Assembly: GCA_023511475.1 (NCBI GenBank)
Contig: JAIMBM010000201.1
Coordinates: 1 to 6,211, forward strand
Source of the DNA: Anaerolineae bacterium
Lineage (GTDB): Bacteria; Chloroflexota; Anaerolineae; SpSt-313
Length of the DNA stretch: 6,211 nt
Direction: 5' to 3'
The notes beneath the pieces were generated by a model. It worked only from the letters and a program-made list of their open reading frames with translations. It was not told where the DNA came from and did no database searches. The stretch's first letter is position 1. Each line of letters begins with the position of its first letter. This document shows, piece by piece, positions 1-6,034 of the stretch. Both the position numbers and the translations under genes were made by a program.

Positions 1-79
1 GGGGGGGGGGGCCGCCCCGCCCGCCCCGCCCCCCCCGCGGGGGGGCGCGGGGGGGGGGGCCGGGGCCGGGGATGAGGGG
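1..79. other. G/C-only low-complexity contig end, probable artefact
   Basis: The first 71 bases contain no A or T at all and consist of runs of G and C, including a run of 10 or more G at each of 1-11 and 49-59. Bases 30-45 form a perfect palindrome of seven C, GC, seven G. Normal composition begins abruptly at about 72-80. No reading frame, promoter or known repeat family is recognisable. The simplest reading is a poly-G or fold-back artefact at the end of an assembled contig; a genuine extreme G/C tract is possible but less likely. Confidence 0.75.
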
Positions 80-95
80 GTGCCGGTCGAGCACC

Positions 96-110
96 GATCA
101 CCAGGTGGTC
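96..110. promoter_or_regulatory. operator-like imperfect palindrome upstream of binding-protein gene
   Basis: The 15-base sequence GATCACCAGGTGGTC is an inverted repeat around a central A, with 6 of 7 base pairs matching (the 98/108 pair is T/G). It ends 52 bases before the start codon at 163, a usual place for a repressor or activator site controlling a sugar operon. No regulator gene is in the window and I do not recognise the site as belonging to a named regulon. No clear -35/-10 pair is visible around it, so the promoter may lie in or before the low-complexity end. It could be chance. Confidence 0.25.
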
Positions 111-113
111 TGC

Positions 114-133
114 GGCAGGAGCCCTTTCCTGCC
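114..133 (+). promoter_or_regulatory. small leader hairpin before binding-protein gene
   Basis: Arms GGCAGGA (114-120) and TCCTGCC (127-133) are exact reverse complements around a six-base loop, followed by an A-rich stretch. The structure ends 13 bases before the Shine-Dalgarno sequence, so it would not block translation; a 5' stabilising hairpin is one possible role. The same two arm sequences recur inside the larger hairpin at 1641-1673. Confidence 0.35.
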
Positions 134-162
134 ACAAAAAGGTCACAAGAGGAGGATACAAG

Positions 163-1584
163 ATGGCTAACAAGCGTGTGTGCCGTCGCGAGTTCCTGGT
201 TCAGGCGTCGACCCTGGCGGCGGCCGGCGTGCTGGCAGCGTGCGCGCCCAAAGCTGTGCCGCCTTCGGAACCAACTCAGGCCCCAACCGGCAAGACCCCC
301 GTGGCCGAGCCGACGGTAGCGCCTGCCACGCCCGCAGGGACCGGCGGGCTCGTCCGCTTCTGGGCAGGCTGGGGAGGCGAGGGGTTCCTCAAGGTCTTTG
401 AGACGGTCAAAGAGACCGAGGAGTGGAAAGAGGCCCTCGGCAACAACACCTTCGAGCTGAAGGACGCGACGGGGGATGAGCCGGTCCTCACGGCCGTCGC
501 CGCCGGTGACCCGCCCGACGGTGCCGCCAACATCGAGTACCTGGACTTTATGGCGCGCGGCGTCCTCTTCCCCATCGACGACCTGCTGGCCGCAAGCACA
601 CTTATCAAGAAGGATGACTTTGTTCCCGGCGCCTGGGAGATCGCCTCGCACAAGGGCGTGACCTACGGCGTCCCATCCATGGAGGGCTTTTTGCCCTTTG
701 GGGCCAACTACAACCTCAGACTGGTCGAGGAGGTCGGGCTCGATCCCAATCAGCTGCCCGAGACCTGGGACGACTGGTACGCCTGGCACGAAAAGCTGAC
801 CAAGAAGGACGACGCCGGCAACGTGGTGCGCATCGGCCTGAACCCTTATGGCGCCATGGGCGAAGGTCCCTGGTACGCCGGAGGGTGGATGGCCCCGACT
901 TCCTGGGGTTGGAAGTGGTTCGACGACGAGAACAAGACCTTCGACCTCAACAATGAGAACATGGTCGATGCGTTCGCCACCTTCAAGAGGTTCGTGGACC
1001 TGGTTGGTGCCGACAACCTGGCCGCGGTATACTCAGTGGAAGGCCATGATGACTGGGGCGGCGCCTACAACGCCGAAGTCGAAGCTATCATCATCGAGGG
1101 CTACTGGCACCCCGGCGAGACGGCGAACTCGGCCCCCGAGGTCTCCAAGTACAACCGCGCGACCTGGCTGCCGGTGCCCGAGAAGCGCCGCGGCGTAAAG
1201 ACACAGTGCGTCTACACCCACATGGTCATCATGTTCAAGGACGCCAAGAACCCCGAGGTGATGTACAGGCTGGCCGAGGTCCTCACCCTCAAGCCGGCGT
1301 GCGATGCCTTCTTTAAGAACCTGGGGTGGCTCCCGCCGATCAAGACCTACTACGCCTCGGTGGACCCGTCGGTCTATCCGGGCCTCGACTTTTACCTGCA
1401 GTCCGTGGACAAGGTGACCGAGTGGCACACCCCGGCCAAGTGCGAGATCACCCGGTTCGTCTTCAACGAGTACCAGACGATCAAGGACAAGGTGAACCGG
1501 AATGAGTTGACGCCGGCCCAGGCTGCTGAGGAGTTGCAGCGCCGCTGCGAGGAGGAGTACAAGGCCGCAGGGTTCGCCTCGTAA
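163..1584 (+). CDS. ABC transporter sugar-binding lipoprotein (family 1 extracellular solute-binding protein)
   Basis: This 473-residue protein is the likely extracellular receptor of a sugar importer, held on the outer face of the membrane by a lipid anchor. The N-terminus has a twin-arginine signal (R8-R9-E-F-L), a hydrophobic stretch at about 13-26 and a lipobox L24-A-A-C27. A Pro/Thr/Ala-rich flexible linker follows at about 28-60, and the mature domain starts near 62. The family-typical segment GVTYGVP is at 165-171. A tryptophan cluster (W237, W242, W248, W250, W252) suits stacking against sugar rings. The C-terminal helix NELTPAQAAEEL (447-458) is typical of the family. The ATG start is supported by AAGAGGAGG at 147-155, seven bases upstream. 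The length is normal for sugar-binding proteins of CUT1-type importers. It is followed by two matching permease genes, which supports the role strongly. The ligand cannot be told from sequence; the GH4 gene downstream suggests a glycoside or small oligosaccharide. Confidence 0.93.
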   Translation: MANKRVCRREFLVQASTLAAAGVLAACAPKAVPPSEPTQAPTGKTPVAEPTVAPATPAGTGGLVRFWAGWGGEGFLKVFETVKETEEWKEALGNNTFELKDATGDEPVLTAVAAGDPPDGAANIEYLDFMARGVLFPIDDLLAASTLIKKDDFVPGAWEIASHKGVTYGVPSMEGFLPFGANYNLRLVEEVGLDPNQLPETWDDWYAWHEKLTKKDDAGNVVRIGLNPYGAMGEGPWYAGGWMAPTSWGWKWFDDENKTFDLNNENMVDAFATFKRFVDLVGADNLAAVYSVEGHDDWGGAYNAEVEAIIIEGYWHPGETANSAPEVSKYNRATWLPVPEKRRGVKTQCVYTHMVIMFKDAKNPEVMYRLAEVLTLKPACDAFFKNLGWLPPIKTYYASVDPSVYPGLDFYLQSVDKVTEWHTPAKCEITRFVFNEYQTIKDKVNRNELTPAQAAEELQRRCEEEYKAAGFAS

Positions 1585-1640
1585 GCCGAGGGCACACCGA
1601 GATCAACCCGGTCGCCGGATCCCTGGCTTGCCAGAAGGAC

Positions 1641-1673
1641 GGCAGGGCAGGAGATGGTATCTCCTGCCCTGCC
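1641..1673 (+). promoter_or_regulatory. perfect 15-bp intercistronic hairpin between binding protein and permease
   Basis: Bases 1641-1655 (GGCAGGGCAGGAGAT) and 1659-1673 are exact reverse complements around the three-base loop GGT. The stem is G/C-rich and lies 56 bases after the binding-protein stop and 43 bases before the permease start. It is followed by a C/T-mixed stretch, not a run of T, so it is not a canonical intrinsic terminator. A structure in this place commonly protects the 3' end of the binding-protein message or causes partial termination, so that binding protein is made in excess over permease. A smaller stem (1623-1627 with 1630-1634) sits just upstream. The stem itself is directly visible; the function is inferred. 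Confidence 0.7.
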
Positions 1674-1705
1674 CTCTGGCGTCTCTCTGCCGTGCTCGAC
1701 GGGGT

Positions 1706-1710
1706 GGAGG
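1706..1710 (+). promoter_or_regulatory. Shine-Dalgarno GGAGG fixing a GTG start at 1717
   Basis: GGAGG at 1706-1710 stands six bases before the GTG at 1717. The in-frame ATG further upstream at 1654 lies at the top of the 15-bp hairpin and would add 21 residues unlike any permease N-terminus. The GTG is therefore the better start. Confidence 0.8.
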
Positions 1711-1716
1711 ATAACT

Positions 1717-2637
1717 GTGACCGTGCTGGCTCTGAAACGCCTACGCCTCACCGCATCGGAGCGACGTCGCCTGCTGACGGGGCTGCTGTTCATCTCTCCG
1801 TGGCTGATCGGCTTCCTGGCCTGGATCGTGTACCCCCTGCTCGCGTCGCTCTACTACAGCTTTACACGCTATGACCTGATCCGCCCACCGGTATTCATCG
1901 GGCTCGACAACTACATCGATTTGTTCACGCGCGACCCGCACTTCCGGGTAGTCATCCCCAACACCTTCTACTATGTGGGGCTGGGCACACCGCTCTCGGT
2001 AGCCACCGCCTTCCTGCTGGCCACCCTGCTGAACACCCACATCCACGGGCGGCCGGTGTTCAGGGCGATCTTTTTCTTCCCGGCCATCGTGCCGGCCACG
2101 GTGATCGCCATGGTGTGGAAATACCTGCTGAACCCGCAGTTCGGCGCCTTCAATGCGGTGCTGAGGGCCCTGCAGTGGCGCACCATCCCCTTCCTCACCA
2201 GCCCGGCACTCGCCAAGCCGACGCTGATCGCCATCGGCATGTGGGGCTCGGGGTATTCGATGGTGCTCTTCCTGGCCACGCTGCAGAACGTTCCCCGTGA
2301 GCTGTACGAGGCGGCCACGGTCGATGGTGCCAACGCGCTCCACCGGTTCTGGCACGTCACCATCCCCTTCTGCTCGCCGGTCATCCTCTTCACGCTCGTC
2401 ACGGGCTTTATCTACGGCTTTCAGGATTTCACCCTCCCGTGGCTGCTCACGGGCGGAGGCCCCAACGAGGCGACCGAGTTCTACGCCTTGCACCTCTTCC
2501 GCAACGCCTTTAGGTTCCTGCGCATGGGCAAGGCCTCGGCCATGGCCTGGGTGCTGTTTGTGATCATCGTCGTGTTCACCTTCATCCTGTTCCGGTCGTC
2601 CAGCCGGTTGGTCTACTATGCAGACGCCGGTGAGTAG
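1717..2637 (+). CDS. sugar ABC transporter permease, MalF/UgpA-type
   Basis: This 306-residue integral membrane protein should form half of the transmembrane channel of the importer. Six hydrophobic segments are visible at about 20-42, 82-106, 116-137, 167-190, 216-238 and 273-293. The cytoplasmic EAA loop that docks the ATPase is clear: E198-A-A-T-V-D-G-A205, continuing to a conserved I-P at about 216-217. The segment TGGGPNEAT (245-253) between the last two helices is characteristic of the first permease of CUT1-type systems. The short N-terminus without an extra periplasmic domain matches UgpA/LacF-like members, not the larger E. coli MalF. The start is the GTG at 1717 with GGAGG six bases upstream. 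The stop at 2637 is 19 bases before the next permease start, so the two are probably translationally linked and pair as a heterodimer. No internal damage is seen. Confidence 0.93.
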   Translation: MTVLALKRLRLTASERRRLLTGLLFISPWLIGFLAWIVYPLLASLYYSFTRYDLIRPPVFIGLDNYIDLFTRDPHFRVVIPNTFYYVGLGTPLSVATAFLLATLLNTHIHGRPVFRAIFFFPAIVPATVIAMVWKYLLNPQFGAFNAVLRALQWRTIPFLTSPALAKPTLIAIGMWGSGYSMVLFLATLQNVPRELYEAATVDGANALHRFWHVTIPFCSPVILFTLVTGFIYGFQDFTLPWLLTGGGPNEATEFYALHLFRNAFRFLRMGKASAMAWVLFVIIVVFTFILFRSSSRLVYYADAGE

Positions 2638-2643
2638 TGGCGC

Positions 2644-2651
2644 AGAAGGAG
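2644..2651 (+). promoter_or_regulatory. Shine-Dalgarno AGAAGGAG fixing the start at 2657
   Basis: AGAAGGAG at 2644-2651 is five bases before the ATG at 2657. The alternative in-frame ATG at 2618 lies inside the end of the preceding gene and has no comparable ribosome binding site, so 2657 is preferred. Confidence 0.75.
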
Positions 2652-2656
2652 TCGGC

Positions 2657-3562
2657 ATGAGCGTCGAGGCTTCGGTTCAGGCGGGCGCCGGGATGCGCCG
2701 GCGCAAGAAGCGGAGCCTGGCTTGGTGGCTGCTCCAGGCAGGCAAGTACCTGTTGCTGATCGTGCTCTCGGCGAGCTTTATCCTGCCCCTTTACTGGATG
2801 GCGATGTCGGCGCTCAAGAACCCGTGGCAGGTCTACGCCATCCCGCCGATCTGGTTCCCGGTGCCACCGCGCTGGAGCAACTACTGGGAGGCATGGCACG
2901 TCGATAACTATAACCTGTACGCGCTCAATACCGTGCTGCGCTATGCCATTCCGGTCACGATCGGCTCGGTCCTCTCCAACGCTGTCGTGGCCTACGGGTT
3001 TTCCCGCATCCGCTGGCCCGGGCGCGACGTCCTCTTCTCGATCTGCCTGATGACCATGATGATCCCCTGGCAGGTCACGATGGTGCCGGTGTTCATCATC
3101 TTCAAGCGCCTGGGGTGGGTCAACAGCTACAAGCCGCTGGTCGTGCCCGCCTACTTTGCCAACGCCTACACCGTGTTCATGCTGCGCCAGTTCTTCCGCA
3201 CCATCCCGACCGAGCTCTCGGACGCGGCCCGCATCGACGGCGCCGGCGAGTTCACCATCATGTGGCGGATCATCCTGCCCCTCGTCAAGCCCGCCCTGGC
3301 GGTCGTGGCCCTCTTCGCCTTCATGGGCGCCTGGAACGACTATATGGGGCCGCTGATCTATATCAACAGCACCAACCTCTACACGCTGACCATGGGCCTC
3401 GCCCGCCTGAGTGCCAGCCTGAACCAGGTCGGCGTCAAGGACCTGGCCTACCCCTACCTGATGGCCGTGAGCACCATTGTGACCCTGCCAACCGTCTTGC
3501 TCTTCTTCTTTGCGCAGCGCACCTTTATCGAGGGCATTGCGCTGACCGGGCTGAAGGGGTGA
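2657..3562 (+). CDS. sugar ABC transporter permease, MalG/UgpE-type
   Basis: This 301-residue membrane protein is the second half of the importer channel. A positively charged N-terminus (RRRKKR at 14-19) precedes six hydrophobic segments at about 28-50, 90-114, 124-146, 160-177, 206-226 and 268-286, consistent with cytoplasmic N-in topology. The EAA loop has the MalG-type form D189-A-A-R-I-D-G-A196, followed by R-I-I-L-P at 204-208. The C-terminal signature QRTFIEGIALTGLKG (287-301) is typical of this subfamily. The start at 2657 is chosen from its ribosome binding site. The gene lies 19 bases after the partner permease and 45 bases before the URO-D-family gene. No ATP-binding subunit is encoded beside the permeases, so the EAA loops presumably dock a shared ATPase encoded elsewhere. 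Confidence 0.93.
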   Translation: MSVEASVQAGAGMRRRKKRSLAWWLLQAGKYLLLIVLSASFILPLYWMAMSALKNPWQVYAIPPIWFPVPPRWSNYWEAWHVDNYNLYALNTVLRYAIPVTIGSVLSNAVVAYGFSRIRWPGRDVLFSICLMTMMIPWQVTMVPVFIIFKRLGWVNSYKPLVVPAYFANAYTVFMLRQFFRTIPTELSDAARIDGAGEFTIMWRIILPLVKPALAVVALFAFMGAWNDYMGPLIYINSTNLYTLTMGLARLSASLNQVGVKDLAYPYLMAVSTIVTLPTVLLFFFAQRTFIEGIALTGLKG

Positions 3563-3565
3563 GCC

Positions 3566-3605
3566 GGTGCACCCTGTAGAAGCAGCCCCGGACAGGAGGT
3601 TCACC
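3566..3605 (+). promoter_or_regulatory. possible structure masking the URO-D gene ribosome binding site
   Basis: In the transcript, GGTG at 3566-3569 can pair with CACC at 3602-3605. ACCCTGT at 3571-3577 can pair with ACAGG (3592-3596) plus GT (3599-3600), leaving a two-base bulge. This would cover most of the AGGAGGT Shine-Dalgarno at 3594-3600. The pairing is imperfect, with a 14-base loop, and in a G/C-rich genome may be chance or may simply be opened by ribosomes arriving from the permease gene. Confidence 0.2.
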
Positions 3606-3607
3606 CC

Positions 3608-4675
3608 ATGCCGATGACCATCCGCGAGCGGCTGATGACCACGCTGCGGGGCGGCGTTGCCGACCGCATCCCGTGGAACATCTATGCCAGCCTGCTCCCG
3701 AATACCGACGCGGCCCGGCGCCTGCAGGCCAAGGGGCTGGGGCTCATGGGCTCCGCGGCCCCCTACCGCGCGATCCGCAGCGACGTGACCGTTCGTGAGG
3801 AGCGAGGGGAGGTCGACGGACTGCCGCTAATCCACACCACCATCGAGACGCCGGTCGGCACGCTCACGGAGGAGGCGGTCATCGAGCCCCACCACGGCAG
3901 CCGCTGGATCCGCAAGTTCTTTATCACCGGCCCGGAGGACTATCGGGCGGCCGAGTTCTACTTCAGGCACACCCGCTTCGAGCCCGAGTTCGAGGGCTGG
4001 CGCCGCGCCGATGCCGCGATGGCAGATGCCGGCGTGGTGGCGGCGATCATCATGGCCCTGCCCATCCTGGAGCTGATGCAGTACTGGCTCGGGCTCGACG
4101 GGCTGGCCGAGGGGCTATACCTGTACACCGATCGCTTCGATGCCCTCATTGACGCCCTGGAGCAGCACTACTACCGGCAGGCCGAGCTGGCGGCGGCAAG
4201 TCCGGCGGAGCTGGTCTGGTTCCCGGAGAGCCTTACTGCGACCGTGATCTCCCCCAGGCTCTTTGAACGCTACTGCGCCCGGGTCTATGCCCGGGCGGTG
4301 CCGGTCGTGCGCGGGGCGGGCAAGCTCATCACCGCGCACTACGATGGCTCCATCCGGCCCCTCGTGGACCTGCTGGCCGGGATCGACATCCCCATCATCG
4401 AGGCGTTCACGCCCCCTCCCATGGGCGACCTGACCGTCGCCGAGGCCAAGGCCGCCTGGCCGGACAAGGTCATCTGGGTCAACTTTCCGGGGACCCTCTT
4501 CCACGAGCCGGAAGAGACCATCTACCGCTACACCATGGAGCTGTTGCGAACGGGCGCCCCCGGAGGGCGTCTGGTGATCGGCTGCACGGAGGACTATCCG
4601 GCCAGCGAGTTCGCCAAGACGTTCAACACCATCGGCCGCGCCATGGCCGACTATGAGGGCTATGCCTGGGAGTAG
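3608..4675 (+). CDS. URO-D superfamily protein (uroporphyrinogen decarboxylase-like, methyltransferase-type)
   Basis: This 355-residue cytosolic protein belongs to the TIM-barrel superfamily that contains uroporphyrinogen decarboxylase and the corrinoid methyltransferases MtaA/MtbA. Family features are the N-terminal MTIRERLMTTLRGG...DRIPW (3-23), TPVGTLTEE (81-89), ISPRLFERY (214-222) and, after a strand ending in LITA, H244-Y-D-G247. The PxWxMRQAGR-type N-terminal motif of true haem-pathway UroD is absent, so that function is unlikely. H244, D246, E265 and C326 fall where MtaA-type enzymes place a zinc site (His-x-Cys, a Glu, a distant Cys), but with Asp for the first Cys. This comparison is from memory of the family. 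The start has AGGAGGT at 3594-3600, seven bases upstream. It lies between the permeases and the GH4 gene in the same direction, which suggests a role in metabolising the imported substrate. The reaction is unknown; annotating it as hemE would be wrong. Confidence 0.85.
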   Translation: MPMTIRERLMTTLRGGVADRIPWNIYASLLPNTDAARRLQAKGLGLMGSAAPYRAIRSDVTVREERGEVDGLPLIHTTIETPVGTLTEEAVIEPHHGSRWIRKFFITGPEDYRAAEFYFRHTRFEPEFEGWRRADAAMADAGVVAAIIMALPILELMQYWLGLDGLAEGLYLYTDRFDALIDALEQHYYRQAELAAASPAELVWFPESLTATVISPRLFERYCARVYARAVPVVRGAGKLITAHYDGSIRPLVDLLAGIDIPIIEAFTPPPMGDLTVAEAKAAWPDKVIWVNFPGTLFHEPEETIYRYTMELLRTGAPGGRLVIGCTEDYPASEFAKTFNTIGRAMADYEGYAWE

Positions 4676-4714
4676 CTGCGCTCCCGGGCCATGATGCGTT
4701 GAGAGGACCGGACC

Positions 4715-6034
4715 ATGAAAAAGACCATCGTTTTGCTCGGTGTCGGCAGTACCTACTTTACCCGTGGCATCGTCGAGAGCCTGATCGCCAAAGGGGGCGA
4801 GTGGGAGGTGCGCCTGGTCGACATTGACCCCAAGTGCCTGGAGATCGCCACGCTGCTCTCGCAGAGGCTGGTCGAGGCGTACGGGGCGCCGGTGACGATC
4901 CGCAGCTCCCTGGACCGGCGCGAGGTGCTCCCCGGGGCGGACGCGGTCGTATCGACCATCGGCGTCGGCGGGCGCCGTGCCTGGGAGAAGGATGTCATCA
5001 TCTTCCGGCAGTTCAACATCTACCAGTCCACCGGCGACACCTACGGAGCCGGCGGCGTGTCCCGGGCGCTGCGCACCATTCCCGTGATGGTGGAAGTAGC
5101 AAAGGACGTCGAGCGCCTCTGCCCGAACGCTCTGTTCATCAACTTTACCAACCCCATGACGGTGAACTGCCGTGCCGTAGCCAAAACGACCTCGGTGCGG
5201 ATTGCGGGGCTGTGCTACGGGGTCACCTGGTACGAGCACTTTTTGGCCCGCTTTATCGACGTGCCGTGGGAAGAGGTGAGCTGCCGAGCCATCGGCGTGA
5301 ACCACTTTACCTGGATCACCGAGTTCCGCTATCAGGGCAAGGACGCCTGGCCACTCGTGCGCCAGAAGATGAAGGAAAAGGCCGACTCCCCCGAGGTCAC
5401 CCGCCAGCCCTATACCTGGGAGCTCTTCCGGCTGTTCGATGCCTTCCCCTGCGTCGGCGATGGGCACATCTGCGAGTTCGTGCCGGGCTGGCAGGGCCAG
5501 GGCGCCTACTATGGCAGGACCTTTGGCATCGATGCCGGGCACTCGTTCGAGGAATATGCCGCCGGCTTTGATCGCGTCTTCCAGGAGATGGAGGACCAGG
5601 CCTACGGACGTGCTCCCATCGTCAAGACCAAAGACCAGACCGTCGGCGAGCTGTTCAAGGATGAAGACCTCTTCATCGACGTGCTCAACGCCAGCATGGG
5701 CGAGGCGCGCATCTTTCGCACGGTGAACCTGCCGAATGTCGGGCAGGCCAGCAACCTCCCGCGCGGAGCGGTGCTCGAGGCCACTACGCTCATCGACGGC
5801 AGCGGCTTCCAGCCGCTGTGCTTCGGCGACCTCCCGCCGGGGATCACGGCCATCCTCCAGCGCATCATCGGGGTGCAGGAGCTCACCGTGGAGGCGGCCC
5901 TGCGCGCCGACCGCAAGCTGGCGTTGCAGGCCCTCGTCGCCGGGGAGACGGTCAAGACCGAGCGTGAGGCCGAGGCCGTCCTCGACTGTATTCTGGAGAC
6001 GCACCGCGAGTATCTGCCGCAGTTCTTCGCGTGA
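4715..6034 (+). CDS. glycoside hydrolase family 4 protein (NAD- and metal-dependent, alpha-galactosidase/alpha-glucosidase-like)
   Basis: This 439-residue cytosolic enzyme has the GH4 layout. An N-terminal Rossmann domain carries G9-V-G-S12 for NAD and D36-I-D38 after the second strand. GDTYGAGGVSRALRTIPV (107-124) matches the family motif GDTxGxGG...RALRTIPV. T-N146-P-M148 is in the usual NPM position. Metal-ligand candidates are C167 and H197 in GVNH, 30 residues apart as expected in the family. The usual four-residue motif beginning at the metal cysteine, which tracks substrate class (for example CHSV, CNVP or CDMP), here reads C-Y-G-V, so substrate and anomeric preference are uncertain. 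The family oxidises the sugar at C3 with NAD and then eliminates the aglycone. Association with an ABC importer, not a phosphotransferase system, argues for an unphosphorylated glycoside. GAGAGGA at 4701-4707 supports the ATG at 4715, 39 bases after the previous stop. The length is normal and no damage is seen. A non-hydrolytic sugar dehydrogenase role is a remaining alternative. Confidence 0.9.
   Translation: MKKTIVLLGVGSTYFTRGIVESLIAKGGEWEVRLVDIDPKCLEIATLLSQRLVEAYGAPVTIRSSLDRREVLPGADAVVSTIGVGGRRAWEKDVIIFRQFNIYQSTGDTYGAGGVSRALRTIPVMVEVAKDVERLCPNALFINFTNPMTVNCRAVAKTTSVRIAGLCYGVTWYEHFLARFIDVPWEEVSCRAIGVNHFTWITEFRYQGKDAWPLVRQKMKEKADSPEVTRQPYTWELFRLFDAFPCVGDGHICEFVPGWQGQGAYYGRTFGIDAGHSFEEYAAGFDRVFQEMEDQAYGRAPIVKTKDQTVGELFKDEDLFIDVLNASMGEARIFRTVNLPNVGQASNLPRGAVLEATTLIDGSGFQPLCFGDLPPGITAILQRIIGVQELTVEAALRADRKLALQALVAGETVKTEREAEAVLDCILETHREYLPQFFA

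Noticed and set aside
2618..2656. Earlier ATG as start of the second permease, overlapping the first
   Set aside because: It has no good Shine-Dalgarno, while the ATG at 2657 has AGAAGGAG five bases upstream; the extra 13 residues do not look like a permease N-terminus.
1741..2658. Minus-strand open frame (305 codons) opposite the first permease
   Set aside because: Same reasoning: it mirrors the permease codons, with an improbable Glu/Gly/Arg/Gln-rich composition and no plausible domain.
2582..3604. Long minus-strand open frame (340 codons) opposite the second permease
   Set aside because: It is antisense to a clear permease, is hydrophilic with repeated charged and Gln/His residues, and matches no family I know. 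It is a shadow of the high-G+C coding strand.
4288..4307. Repeated GCCCGGG able to form a hairpin inside the URO-D gene
   Set aside because: It encodes the repeated Ala-Arg pairs of a conserved helix (residues 224-230) with common G/C codons, so a coding explanation is enough.
3608..4675. Annotation as hemE, haem-pathway uroporphyrinogen decarboxylase
   Set aside because: The diagnostic N-terminal arginine-containing motif of UroD is missing and the context is sugar transport, not tetrapyrrole synthesis.
4115..6004. Very long open frame (629 codons) on the minus strand across the GH4 and URO-D genes
   Set aside because: It lies antisense to two clear family members, runs across their intergenic gap, and its protein is a Gly/Asp/Arg/His-rich mix with no domain resemblance. 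Such frames arise from strong G/C bias at third codon positions.
4715..6034. Malate/lactate dehydrogenase, suggested by the N-terminal NAD-binding fold
   Set aside because: GH4 shares that fold; the GDTxGxGG, NPM, metal Cys and GVNH motifs and the length of 439 residues identify GH4.
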